From: an uncultured Winogradskyella sp. | GTDB taxonomy: Bacteria; Bacteroidota; Bacteroidia; Flavobacteriales; Flavobacteriaceae | Reading direction: 5' to 3' | Assembly (NCBI RefSeq): GCF_947501905.1 | Contig: NZ_CANMXL010000003.1 | Location: 1 to 64,000, forward strand | Length of the DNA: 64,000 nt | Shown here: in pieces, positions 1 to 8,678 of the stretch | How positions within the stretch are numbered: the stretch's first letter is position 1 | Layout: the number at the start of each line of letters is the position of its first letter | Translations under genes and position numbers: made by a program | The notes under the pieces: generated by a model | What the model was told of the DNA's origin: nothing | What the model saw: the letters and a program-made list of their open reading frames with translations, nothing else | The model's database searches: none

Positions 1-722
1 TCAAAGACATCAGAGTTGGCATTGATTACGGTAATCAATTCATTAAAGATATCACCTTGGTTAGTGATATTGTTCACTACATCAGCAATCACATCTATAG
101 TGATGCTATCTCCATTGGCATTGGTAAGCTCATAAGAGCCATCTCCATTATCTTCTAAAGTTGTTGTATTGGCATCGAATATTACTTCCGTGCCATCGGC
201 TGCTGTATGTGTAAAGGTACCGTCATTATTATCTTGGAATACATCAGAGTTGGCGTTGATGACGTTGATAATCTCATCGTAGATATCGCCTTGATTAATA
301 ATGTCATTAGTAATCATAGCAACAATATCTACGGTTTGATCCATACCAGCTTCATTAGTATAAGTAATAGTGCCATCACCATTATGAACCAGATTTGTTA
401 TGGTTTCATTAGTTTGAATTAACGTAACGACATCGTCCATACTCGTCATGCGTTGCCACTTTGTACCATCCCAATAATGATAACCTGGTGTAATATCGTT
501 AGTTACTGTATTCGTATTAAATACAAGTAAACTATTTGCCGGATTAGGTATTGTAGCTACATCTGTACTACTTGTTAAAGGAATTCTAGGAATTAATACG
601 CCTTTGTTATTGGACAATACATCTAGTTGTGCTGAATTGTCTGGAAGAGGTGTACCTACACCTACTTGCCCATAGGCTAAGCCTATAATGCATAGAAAGA
701 AAAAAGTAAGTAGTTTTTTCAT
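1..722 (-). CDS. Secreted repeat protein, N-terminal part only
   Basis: The gene starts at 722 and reads open to base 1, so about 240 residues are visible and the C-terminus lies outside the window. The first 19 residues (MKKLLTFFFLCIIGLAYG) form a signal peptide, followed by VGVGTPLPDNSAQLDV, an opening common in secreted Flavobacteriales proteins. From about residue 100 it consists of repeats built round GDGTITYTN / NNDGTFTHT / NGDGSYELTN and a NQGDIxxExIxVINANSDVF segment that recurs after 234 bp (78 residues). The family is typical of large T9SS-exported surface or adhesin-like proteins, but no sorting domain can be seen here. Function unknown; secretion is well supported. Confidence 0.8.
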   Translation of the reverse strand, partial: MKKLLTFFFLCIIGLAYGQVGVGTPLPDNSAQLDVLSNNKGVLIPRIPLTSSTDVATIPNPANSLLVFNTNTVTNDITPGYHYWDGTKWQRMTSMDDVVTLIQTNETITNLVHNGDGTITYTNEAGMDQTVDIVAMITNDIINQGDIYDEIINVINANSDVFQDNNDGTFTHTAADGTEVIFDANTTTLEDNGDGSYELTNANGDSITIDVIADVVNNITNQGDIFNELITVINANSDVF

Positions 723-1167
723 AAAAGTTTAGTTTAATGATTATTAATTAGCATTAGTCTCGATTACAACATGCGCAGACCTACTAAGCATCTCTTTAAT
801 TGTATTAATTAAGAATCGTATTTAGTAAAACCAGAAACCGATATGTTCAAGATTTAAATGGGAGAATCAAGTCTGTATCGTTTACCGAAAAAAGGTTTAC
901 GTGCATTTATAAGTGTGAGACCTCATTTTTAATAGCTTTTTGTTTAAGTTTAGTAATTGAGTGACAAATGACGCTTACTTATTGATATAATTAAAGGATG
1001 ATGTAATAATCGGTCTGTTTTGTGACACAAACGGGAAATAAATGCAATATCTGGCAGTTTTTCGAACTATTGAGTGTCAGATTATTCTAAGTATATATTG
1101 ATGAATTATAGTTGTTTAAGCAAAAAAGCCTTTTGGTCTGTTATGGTTAAGGATAGATTTTTACAAT
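723..1167. other. AT-rich gene-free stretch
   Basis: This is the upstream side of the leftmost gene. I found no open frame of useful length, no tRNA-like fold and no clear TAnnTTTG promoter in it. The promoter of the leftmost gene is presumably here. Confidence 0.5.
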
Positions 1168-1168
1168 A

Positions 1169-1243
1169 AAAAAAGCGCAATTAAAGTATTGCGCTTTTAA
1201 ACCAAATTTAACTGTAAACTTAAACCAATTTTAATTTACAGGT
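1169..1243 (-). ncRNA. Candidate small RNA, cassette copy 1
   Basis: On the minus strand TATATTTG (1256-1249) matches the Bacteroidota -7 element. It is followed by the CTGTAAA/TTTACAG inverted repeat (1235-1241 with 1212-1218) and then the GCGC hairpin (1198-1189 with 1180-1171), which ends in a T run. The predicted transcript is about 75 nt. I see no convincing TTG at the usual spacing upstream of the -7 element, so this is a structural inference, not an identified RNA family. Confidence 0.35.
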
Positions 1244-1422
1244 ATGCACAAATATATATGTATATAGCTTTGATAGGCTGCCTAAAGTAATAAGTGGTCG
1301 TTTTTTTGTATAGATGGTCAAAAACTAGATATACCTGTTTTTATATTTTTAAAATCAAATGACGTAAAAAGCGTATACGATTGTATGAAAACCTTGAAGT
1401 TGTTGTGGGTAGGTTTTAAACT

Positions 1423-1513
1423 AAAAAAGCGCAATTAAAGTATTGCGCTTTTAAACTAATCTAACTGCAAACTATAATGTAAACTATAAACAATATTATA
1501 AGTTTACAGGGGA
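1423..1513 (-). ncRNA. Candidate small RNA, cassette copy 2
   Basis: Same layout as the other two copies: TATATTTG at 1526-1519, an inverted repeat near the 5' end, and the terminator-like stem 1452-1443 with 1434-1425 followed by a six-T run on the minus strand. A short internal duplication makes this copy about 14 nt longer, and it falls in the loop of the first hairpin, so the stem survives. Confidence 0.35.
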
Positions 1514-1690
1514 TGCAACAAATATATGTATATAGTTTTGACTAGGTAATCTAAAGTAATAAGTGGTCGTTTTTTTGCATTAGCGGTCAAAAACTAGATA
1601 TATCTGTTTTTATATTTTAACATCAGATAGCGTTGAAAGCGTATAAGATTGTATGAAAGCCTTGAAGTTGTTATGGGTAGGTTTTAAACT

Positions 1691-1767
1691 AAAAAAGCGC
1701 AATTAAAGTATTGCGCTTTTAAACTAATCTAAACTGTAAACTATAAACGATTTTAATTTACAGGGGA
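1691..1767 (-). ncRNA. Candidate small RNA, cassette copy 3
   Basis: TATATTTG lies at 1780-1773, the CTGTAAA/TTTACAG stem at 1763-1757 with 1740-1734, and the terminator-like stem at 1720-1711 with 1702-1693, then TTTTTT on the minus strand. The part of the cassette upstream of this promoter is truncated relative to copies 1 and 2. Confidence 0.35.
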
Positions 1768-1900
1768 TGCAACAAATATATGTATATAGTTTTGACTAGG
1801 TAATCTAAAGTAATAAGTGGTCATTTTTTTTTCATTAGCGGTCAAAAATTAGATATATCTATTTTATATTTTAACATCAGATAGCGTTGAAAGCGTATTA

Positions 1901-2217
1901 ATATTATGCGAATCATGCAAAAACCTATTATTTGGTATGTTATATGGGGTTTTAAATGTAAAAACTTACACTTATCACAGAATCCTAAACACTTATGTTG
2001 CTTTTTGGTACATATATTCATTCACTTTTTTAAAAACGTACTTGTTTTTAGACATTTACCTATTATACCTACATTTTATTAGATATAAAACCTGTCGTTT
2101 TATAATAACTACTACCAAAGTGCTAAACTAAGTTTTTATGCAAGACAACTTTATCATACAATTTATAAATCAAAAAAGGGGAAATTTTAAAGAGCTGCAA
2201 AATTATACATATATCTT
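1901..2217. other. AT-rich gene-free stretch
   Basis: This lies between the tandem cassettes and the VOC gene. A 64-codon open frame crosses it, but its composition (Tyr, Phe, Ile, Leu with no domain pattern) is what AT-rich spacer gives by chance. Nothing else was seen. Confidence 0.45.
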
Positions 2218-2643
2218 ATGAAATCTATCACACCTTTTTTTATAATAGACTACCAATGCGTAGAAGCCTTTTCTTTTTACAAGGATGTATTTAACGCATC
2301 AGTAGTTGAAGAAAATTATGAGGAAAATGATGTTATAGGGCTAAATAATGAGCACTTAAAAGGGAAGCTTAACAATATCTGGTTGCAAATTAATGATACT
2401 ATTAATTTAAGAGGGTGCAATCGCTCTAGCTTTTTTAATCAGTTTGAGATTCATGTTCCTTTTAATGTTATGCTTATTGACGCAGACTCTAAAGAAGAAT
2501 TGATTGATTTGCATCAAAACTTATCTTATAATGGAAAAACCGTTTTAAGTATAAGACGTACAAATTGGTTTACTTTTTTCTGTATGGTATTTGACCAATT
2601 TGGAGTCTATTGGATTATTGTATATGATGCTAATAAAAAGTAA
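2218..2643 (+). CDS. VOC-fold (PhnB/glyoxalase-like) protein
   Basis: A 141-residue protein with no signal peptide. The start (ITPFFIIDYQCVEAFSFYKDVF) fits the PhnB-type VOC pattern, in which a beta strand leads to an AxxFYxxVF helix, and the end (FDQFGVYWIIVYD) fits the closing DxFGVxWxxxY strand. Proteins of this fold bind small molecules or act as glyoxalases, dioxygenases or resistance proteins. The usual metal-binding His and Glu are not obvious, so it may be a non-catalytic binder. It is monocistronic, and the disrupted ORF on the opposite strand converges on it. Substrate unknown. Confidence 0.7.
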   Translation: MKSITPFFIIDYQCVEAFSFYKDVFNASVVEENYEENDVIGLNNEHLKGKLNNIWLQINDTINLRGCNRSSFFNQFEIHVPFNVMLIDADSKEELIDLHQNLSYNGKTVLSIRRTNWFTFFCMVFDQFGVYWIIVYDANKK

Positions 2644-2649
2644 TACTTC

Positions 2650-3000
2650 TTACTCGACTAACAACTTTACTTCTACTACAATTCCTGAAATAACTTCAAA
2701 AAATAATGGAAATGTATAATCTCTTTCTCTTGTTCTAGTGGGGCGATGGTAATTCCCTAATACTTTTTGTGCATCCTCAAACTAAACATAAGTAATTATT
2801 TTCTGATGCTTTCCTTCATACATCGTTTTTATACTTTCTGCATTTTTCCAATAGAAAAAATCACAGTAAAAAGAGTTTTTAAACAATTGATGTATGAGTT
2901 CAGTGATAGATGTTTTCCATTTTAAGTGGTAAGCCCAATAGCATCCCCATGCCGTTTTAAATCTGCAACTGTAAAGGCTCTGGTGAGTAGCATCCCCCAT
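2650..3000 (-). pseudogene. Disrupted ORF with one in-frame TAG stop
   Basis: From ATG at 3000 the frame runs 72 codons to TAG (2784-2782), then continues in the same frame for 43 codons to TAA at 2652-2650. The second half (for example NYHRPTRTRERDYTFPLFFEV) has a protein-like composition and follows directly from the first, which contains WGCYWAYHLKWKTSITELI. A single Trp or Gln codon changed to TAG would explain it. Two TAA codons stand just upstream of the start. I do not recognise the family. The short product alone may still be made, but a decayed gene is the simpler reading. Confidence 0.5.
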
Positions 3001-3239
3001 AATTGTTTGACCATTTGAAATTTATTATGTATGGAAAGACTATTTTTTATTATTTAGTACTTTACTTGAGGCAGATGATAATGTAATAAATGCGCCTTAG
3101 ATGTGATTTGGAATACTATTACTTTAATTATTCTTGTATCAATGATATTCAGATATTTGAGTAGGAGTGATATAGTTGGCTAAACTGACTATCCAATAAA
3201 AATAACAGAATTTCAGTTAGTTGTTACCTTATACCTTAA

Positions 3240-6200
3240 CTAACTTGTCAAGTATATTGGAATATTGAGAATTACTTTTGTTCCAGAAGGTTTACCGTTA
3301 TTATAAAGGTCAATTATATCATAACTCATTTTTAAATTAGAATTTGTATTATTTATTTCTATACGTTCATTCAAAATTTGTGTTGCTAATGATTTATGTC
3401 TAGCAATCTGTTTTTGCTTATTGGTTTCGGCAGCAGCCCTTCCGATTCCATTATCTTCTACCTGCCCAATAATAAACCCTTCAGACTGATTAATTTTTAT
3501 ATCAAGCTTTCTATTGTCTTTTTTTGGTTGAAGTCCATGTATCAAAGCATTTTCTATGATTGGCTGAAAAAGCATACATGGAATCAAGGTGTTCTTTAGA
3601 TCAATATCATCTGAAACCTCAATGCTAGTTTCAAGGTTTCCTCCTAAACGGTTTTCTTCGAGTTCTAAATAAGAACTTATATATGAGATTTCGTCTACAA
3701 GTGGCAAATATTCAGACTTACTCATATTTAAAGTAAGTCGCATCAGTTTTGAAAAAGCACTTATTAACTTGTTTGCAGTGCGTTCGCCTTTTAATATTAT
3801 TGCACTTTGTATATTATTTAGTGTGTTAAAAATAAAATGTGGATTCATTTGAGCTCTTAACGCGTTTAGTTCTAACTGATTCATTTTAGCTTTAATATTG
3901 GCCTGTCGCTCTTGTTCCTGACGTAATTTACTTACTCGCCATTGACTAAAGGTATATATTAACCCTATAACTATGAGTATGTACATAGTATATGCCCACC
4001 ATGTTTGCCACCAAGGGGGCAGTATTAAAAAACGATAGGAAAATGGTTCGCTCCAAATACCTGAAGATCCCTTGGATCTAATTAAAAAGTTATGCTCGCC
4101 ATGTGGGATATTTCTGTAATCAGCAAACTCGGAATATGTGGGTTCACTCCATTGATTATCGACACCTTCTAGCATAAACTGATACTCTACATTAGCAGGG
4201 GCTGACCAATCTACAGCTGAAAATCTGAACGTAAGATGGTTTATATAATACGGTGCTATAAAATTTCCGGGGAGATTCGTAAAAGGCACTAAGCTGTCTA
4301 CGGTTCTGGCAAGTATCTTTCGCACTAGCGTTCTACTACTATATGTACTATCACTAAGTTTGTTATACTGTATATGTTCTTGTTTAACATTAATTGTATG
4401 TAATTGTATTTTTGGAATTTTGTTATTTGGTGTGTAACTAGAAATATCTTTGTATCCAAACTCTTGGTTACCTCCCATCCAAAGTTTATCTTTTTCAATC
4501 ACCAAAGAGTTACCATTTGCAGACTTGAAAAGGTCTTGCTTACTCCCCATGTTTGTACTTTGATATCCAACAACACCTTTCTGGCTTTGAGGAGCTAACC
4601 TGCTTAATCCATTATTTGTGGTGACCCATAATATGCCTTTATCTTCAGATATAATATCCATCGGAGCTCCTCCATACAGTAAGCCCGAATTACCAAAATA
4701 TAACACTTCATCAACCAATTGATCACCCTTAGTATTAGGGTAAATTTTACCTATATATCGCTCATCACCAAACCATAATGTTTGGTCTTTGCCAGCTTCT
4801 ATAAAAAATTCATCAGCATAATAAGCACCAGGATTATTGAAGAAAAGAAAACATTTATTATTTATATATCGAACTATACCATCATGTCTCCAAAACCATA
4901 CTCCATCTTGATTATCTATAGCTACATTACTTATCCACCTATTTGGCTGGTTATTCCCAAAATTAAAATATAAAAAATGTTTACCATCATACTTTATAAC
5001 TGTATCTGAAATAGTACCCATCCAGATATTTCCTTCAGAATCTTCGTTAATTGAAGAAATAGCTATGGCCTTACCGTCTTTGGTTGTTAACCAAAATATT
5101 TCTGATACTCCATCTTTATATCGAATAAAGGGAAAGTCGTGAGATCCCAACCAAAGATTATCTTTTGAATCAATGAAACATGAAATAAGCCTATCACTAC
5201 CGAGTGAAAATTCGTTTTTGTAAATCTGAAATCCATTATCGCTAAATGTAGTTAAACCGCCCTGAAAAGATATTATATGTTTTTTGCCTACAGTATCTTT
5301 AGTTAATCCTATAACAAAACCTTCTGTGATTTCATCTTCTTTGCCCCAGTATTTAAATGAATTGGGGTTGAGCTTATTTAGACCCCCATCATATGTCGCT
5401 AGCCATAAATTACCGCTATCGTCAGGAGTTATTTCCCGAATAATGCCTCCGCTTAGACCTTCATTTTTCGAAATAATCAAAACCTCTTCTCCGTTTAAAT
5501 AGCCTAACCCTTCTCCCCAAGCACTTCCGAACCAAACTCCTTCGTTTTCATCACAATGGACTGATAAGAGCTCACGAAAATCATCATCTCCTTGAAATTT
5601 ATAATCGTAAAACGAACCTCTTTCGTACTTCATAAGGCCTCTTTGATAGCTGGCTAACCAAATCCCATCATCACCTACTGGACTTAGATCCATTATATGT
5701 CCTACTCTATGGTGTTTGAAAGTGTCTTGACTATAGCTAACTAATCCTCCATTGGTAGCTATCCATATAGTTCCTGTTTGATCCTCTTTTATTTTATTGA
5801 TATATGCATTAGGCAGACCGTCTTTCTTTTGAATCAATTGAAAACTCCAACTATCTTCATGTTCATAAAGTAAGATTAAACCATCATTTGTTCCTATCCA
5901 GTACCGATTTGATTTATCTTGAAAAATACTATTAATACGTTGAATTTTAAGTTCTTTAACCGAACTGAAGTTTAGCAACGACTCTCCGTCGAACATAGTT
6001 AGTCCACCAAAAGAATATAAACCAAACCATAAGTTGTTATTATTATCTTCGTAAGTGACGTGAGCATAATTATTTTTAAGGCCATTTTCTTTAGTGAATT
6101 TGGTTATTGAATGTCCATCAAACCGACTTACTCCTTGCTCGAAGTCTGAAATCCACAAATGATTACGACTATCTCTAAAAACCCCATGTAAAAATTTACC

Positions 6201-6725
6201 TCCTTTATTAAATATTTCTAGACTTAAATAGCTAATGGATGTATTGCTGTTTTCCCTTCTTGTCATTTTGATATTATCTATAGACTCGGGCCATATTACA
6301 TCCACTTTTTCCGGTCCGTAAATTGTGTCTCGTGCTTCTATCAATACTCCAAACTTAGGCACCCTTTTTTGCTCTTCTTGGGGTTTGATTTTTATGTCAA
6401 GAAGCTTTGGCTTTTTATCCAATCGTAATCTTGTAATTTTTACTTTAGAAAAAGGATAGTCTTTAATGACAGGAGGTTGTTTTATGGTTTTTAAAGTTCT
6501 AGTTACATGTAACGTGTCTATTGAGAAAGGGAAAACTATACCTTCGATGTTTTTACTGATACTATCAGGAAAATGTAAAGAACTTTCTAAATTATTGGAC
6601 TCGATTAACACATCTTTTTTGTGTGTATTTGAACATGCACTAATTATCCCAATTACAAGAAACACAATTAGTCTTCTACATAATTTGACCAAGAAGAATT
6701 TTGACAAACTGAATAGATGGCTCAT
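3240..6725 (-). CDS. Reg_prop/Y_Y_Y sensor fused to LytS-type histidine kinase
   Basis: A 1161-residue one-protein sensor. The N-terminus has a hydrophobic stretch and a lipobox-like IISAC (Cys31). Residues ~170-780 carry many two-component-regulator propeller repeats (LWFG / IWIATNGGL / GNLWLATYDGGL), which should fold as a periplasmic propeller. A Y_Y_Y domain (FRFSAVDWSAP...YQFMLEGVD) follows, then one membrane helix (~909-929), a short coiled coil, and a His_kinase domain with QMNPHFIFNTLNN (phospho-acceptor His near 963). The ATPase domain ends it (EDNGIGR near 1090). Kinases of this class usually pair with a LytTR regulator, but none lies nearby, so it appears to be an orphan. Its ligand is unknown. 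It sits between decayed ORFs and is not clearly part of the alginate operon. Confidence 0.88.
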   Translation of the reverse strand: MSHLFSLSKFFLVKLCRRLIVFLVIGIISACSNTHKKDVLIESNNLESSLHFPDSISKNIEGIVFPFSIDTLHVTRTLKTIKQPPVIKDYPFSKVKITRLRLDKKPKLLDIKIKPQEEQKRVPKFGVLIEARDTIYGPEKVDVIWPESIDNIKMTRRENSNTSISYLSLEIFNKGGKFLHGVFRDSRNHLWISDFEQGVSRFDGHSITKFTKENGLKNNYAHVTYEDNNNNLWFGLYSFGGLTMFDGESLLNFSSVKELKIQRINSIFQDKSNRYWIGTNDGLILLYEHEDSWSFQLIQKKDGLPNAYINKIKEDQTGTIWIATNGGLVSYSQDTFKHHRVGHIMDLSPVGDDGIWLASYQRGLMKYERGSFYDYKFQGDDDFRELLSVHCDENEGVWFGSAWGEGLGYLNGEEVLIISKNEGLSGGIIREITPDDSGNLWLATYDGGLNKLNPNSFKYWGKEDEITEGFVIGLTKDTVGKKHIISFQGGLTTFSDNGFQIYKNEFSLGSDRLISCFIDSKDNLWLGSHDFPFIRYKDGVSEIFWLTTKDGKAIAISSINEDSEGNIWMGTISDTVIKYDGKHFLYFNFGNNQPNRWISNVAIDNQDGVWFWRHDGIVRYINNKCFLFFNNPGAYYADEFFIEAGKDQTLWFGDERYIGKIYPNTKGDQLVDEVLYFGNSGLLYGGAPMDIISEDKGILWVTTNNGLSRLAPQSQKGVVGYQSTNMGSKQDLFKSANGNSLVIEKDKLWMGGNQEFGYKDISSYTPNNKIPKIQLHTINVKQEHIQYNKLSDSTYSSRTLVRKILARTVDSLVPFTNLPGNFIAPYYINHLTFRFSAVDWSAPANVEYQFMLEGVDNQWSEPTYSEFADYRNIPHGEHNFLIRSKGSSGIWSEPFSYRFLILPPWWQTWWAYTMYILIVIGLIYTFSQWRVSKLRQEQERQANIKAKMNQLELNALRAQMNPHFIFNTLNNIQSAIILKGERTANKLISAFSKLMRLTLNMSKSEYLPLVDEISYISSYLELEENRLGGNLETSIEVSDDIDLKNTLIPCMLFQPIIENALIHGLQPKKDNRKLDIKINQSEGFIIGQVEDNGIGRAAAETNKQKQIARHKSLATQILNERIEINNTNSNLKMSYDIIDLYNNGKPSGTKVILNIPIYLTS

Positions 6726-6845
6726 AAATGTTTAATAAAAGTTTGAAGTTAAATATATTAACAAATGATTAATTATTTATTGAATATTGTTTGTAATTGT
6801 CTGGAGGCTGATTAAGTACAAGTTAAAATATTAATCGAATAATTT

Positions 6846-7069
6846 TTAATTGTTATTAAGCATGAATATTTCATTGACCACAGCTTCAGTTACATATCTA
6901 TTATTTTTCTTTGTTATTATTTTATCCTTATAACTATAATCCCTGACTAAATTTTGTCTTGTAGTTTTACCACATCATTAAAAGTTATTATTTCTGGATT
7001 TTGTTCTAGTCTAATAACTAGTGGTAATTTATTTATCTGTTGAGTCTCAGTTATCCAAAAAGACTTAGA
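6846..7069 (-). pseudogene. Frameshifted remnant of an unidentified gene
   Basis: On the minus strand, one frame reads SFWITETQQINKLPLVI and on to PEIITFNDVVK, then meets a stop. A different frame picks up at KTTRQNLVRDYSYKDK and runs through RYVTEAVVNEIFMLNNN to TAA at 6848-6846. Both pieces look like protein and join end to end if one frameshift near 6970 is allowed. There is no start codon in a sensible place, so the N-terminus is also lost. It lies directly downstream of the EamA transporter gene on the same strand. Family not recognised. The rest of the 6726-7098 gap shows nothing. Confidence 0.4.
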
Positions 7070-7098
7070 CTATTTACAAACAATTATCACATAGGTAC

Positions 7099-7932
7099 TT
7101 ATTTTAGTCCCTTTACAGCTGTGTTTAGTGTAAGCCCAATAAGTATAAGTATTATTCCTAATACGCTTAATAAAGTATAGGTTTCATCTAACCAGATTAA
7201 TCCAATAAGCATAGTAAAGACAACTTCAATATATTTTAGGGGAGCTATTCTGTTTACTTCAGATTCTTGTAGTGCCTTTGTCATGTAGTATTGTCCAAAA
7301 TACCCAAAAACGCCTAAGCTTAATAAAATTAGCCACTCGGCACCCTTAGGATTGGTCCAATTATAATAAGTAAATACACCTGACAGTACAGTAGAAATAA
7401 CCATGAAATAGTTTACTACAATCAAAGGGTGATCTTTAGAACCTATTTTTCTGATTATAATAAAAACTAATCCTGTAAAAATTGCAGAAACAACTATGTA
7501 TAAGAGTCCAATATTTAAAATTTCTCCATCAAACCCCTTAAGAATAAAAACCCCAATAAATGCAATACCAAAATAAAACCATTGTATAGGTTTTATCTTT
7601 TCTTTTAAAATAAATAAAGCAAAAAAAGCAGCAAAAATAGGAGATATGTAGCGTATAGAAACTGCTGTACCTGTGGTTAAATATTTGAGAGACATAAAAA
7701 ATAGAGTCATCGCAACAAAACCAATAAGTCCTCTAGCAACAAGCAATTTTCTTTTATTCCCTAATAGGTTTAGCTTAAGTTTTAAAATAAAGGGTATCGT
7801 AAAGAATAGAGTGCCTATAGATCTAAAAAATACGATTTGATAAACATTGAAGTCCTCTAGACTCTTTACAAAGATATTTAGCAATGCAAAAGCCATCGCA
7901 CTTATGCACATAAAAATTATAGCCTTTCTCAT
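7099..7932 (-). CDS. EamA (DMT superfamily) transporter
   Basis: A 277-residue integral membrane protein with ten hydrophobic segments arranged as two EamA halves. Each half ends in the typical proline and glycine pattern (ISPIFAAFFALFILKEKI in the first; LKYIEVVFTMLIGLIWLDE in the second). The DMT family exports or exchanges small metabolites across the inner membrane. The substrate cannot be read from sequence. It follows the alginate operon on the same strand but is set off from it by a hairpin terminator, so I treat it as a separate unit, perhaps reached by read-through. Confidence 0.85.
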   Translation of the reverse strand: MRKAIIFMCISAMAFALLNIFVKSLEDFNVYQIVFFRSIGTLFFTIPFILKLKLNLLGNKRKLLVARGLIGFVAMTLFFMSLKYLTTGTAVSIRYISPIFAAFFALFILKEKIKPIQWFYFGIAFIGVFILKGFDGEILNIGLLYIVVSAIFTGLVFIIIRKIGSKDHPLIVVNYFMVISTVLSGVFTYYNWTNPKGAEWLILLSLGVFGYFGQYYMTKALQESEVNRIAPLKYIEVVFTMLIGLIWLDETYTLLSVLGIILILIGLTLNTAVKGLK

Positions 7933-7946
7933 TTTACTATTAATTA

Positions 7947-7981
7947 CAAAAGCCTTCCTAATTTATTTAGAAAGGCTTTTG
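7947..7981 (-). terminator. Rho-independent-like terminator after the alginate operon
   Basis: A perfect 10-bp stem, CAAAAGCCTT (7947-7956) with AAGGCTTTTG (7972-7981), and a 15-nt loop, lies just downstream of the KDPG aldolase stop codon. It has a T-rich 3' arm on the minus strand. Confidence 0.7.
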
Positions 7982-8000
7982 GGTTCTAACTATTCTCAAA

Positions 8001-8669
8001 TTATTGTCGAACCGATTTAATAATTTCTAAAGCCGATTTAGTATCTGACTCTATTTGCTCTAGATTATAATTGCCATTAACGTCTTTTTTAATCAATTTA
8101 GAGCCCATTCCAACACATGTAACTCCAGCATTAAACCAGCCTTCTATGTTTTCTCTGGTTGGTGAAACTCCGCCTGTAGGCATAATACTTGTCCATGGCT
8201 GAGGACCTCGTATTGCTTTTACAAAGTTTGGACCATAGATACCACCTGGGAATAATTTTACAATTTCACATCCTAATTCTTCTGCACGGCATATTTCTGT
8301 TAATGACCCACATCCAGGCGACCATAATACTTTGCGTCTATTACATACTAATGCAACATCTTCTCTTAGTACTGGTGTTACAACAAAATTTGCGCCTAAG
8401 TTCATAAATTGAGATGCAGAAGATGCATCAGTCACTGACCCAACTCCTAAAATCATTCCTGGGAGTTCTTTAATTACGTACTTGTTGAGTTCTCCGAAAA
8501 CTTCGTGGGCAAAGTCCCCACGAGCAGTGAACTCTAACAATCTAGCACCACCATCGTAACAAGCTTTGATTACGTTTTTACTAACGTCTATATCTGAGCT
8601 ATAAAACAATGGGACTAAGCCAGTTTGCTTCATAACATTTGCGACTTCTATTCTTGAATATTGTGCCAT
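8001..8669 (-). CDS. eda: 2-keto-3-deoxy-6-phosphogluconate (KDPG) aldolase
   Basis: A 222-residue class I aldolase that splits KDPG into pyruvate and glyceraldehyde-3-phosphate, the last step of alginate monomer breakdown before central metabolism. The Schiff-base lysine is Lys138 in CEIVKLFPG, the catalytic Glu is Glu46 in LLEFTARG, and the phosphate-binding loop is PTGGVSP. Length matches the family. It is the last gene of the nine-gene operon, 9 bp after the kinase that makes its substrate, and a terminator follows. Function is well supported by motifs and context. Confidence 0.93.
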   Translation of the reverse strand: MAQYSRIEVANVMKQTGLVPLFYSSDIDVSKNVIKACYDGGARLLEFTARGDFAHEVFGELNKYVIKELPGMILGVGSVTDASSASQFMNLGANFVVTPVLREDVALVCNRRKVLWSPGCGSLTEICRAEELGCEIVKLFPGGIYGPNFVKAIRGPQPWTSIMPTGGVSPTRENIEGWFNAGVTCVGMGSKLIKKDVNGNYNLEQIESDTKSALEIIKSVRQ

Positions 8670-8678
8670 AGTGTTACC

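Larger units (their letters stand above)
1168..1900. repeat. Three imperfect tandem copies of a ~260-bp non-coding cassette
   Basis: Copies begin near 1168, 1422 and 1690; the hairpin cores are spaced 254 and 268 bp apart. Each copy has, in order on the plus strand: a perfect 10-bp inverted repeat (AAAAGCGCAA / TTGCGCTTTT, loop TTAAAGTA), a second weaker inverted repeat (CTGTAAA or TGTAAAC with its complement), CAAATATA, a conserved AAAGTAATAAGTGGTC block with a T run, and ATATCTG...AGCGT near the end. Copy 3 lacks the last ~45 bp. Copies differ at scattered sites and by short indels, but both inverted repeats are kept in all three. No reading frame runs through them. Read on the minus strand, each copy has a promoter-terminator layout. 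Confidence 0.9.

Noticed and set aside
207..422. 71-codon plus-strand ORF
   Set aside because: It is the antisense shadow of the clear secreted repeat protein that runs off the left edge.
1787..1794. TAGTTTTG as a plus-strand promoter in the tandem cassettes
   Set aside because: It matches TAnnTTTG in all copies, but no TTG lies upstream and no structured RNA or terminator follows on that strand; the minus strand makes a better unit.
1168..1900. CRISPR-like array
   Set aside because: Only three copies of ~260 bp that adjoin each other, with no short repeat-spacer pattern and no cas genes nearby.
1937..2131. 64-codon plus-strand ORF
   Set aside because: Aromatic- and Ile-rich product of AT-rich spacer with no domain, promoter or neighbour support.
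2782..2784. TAG read as a recoded amino acid
   Set aside because: No recoding machinery or structure is visible, and other genes in the window do not use in-frame TAG; decay is simpler.
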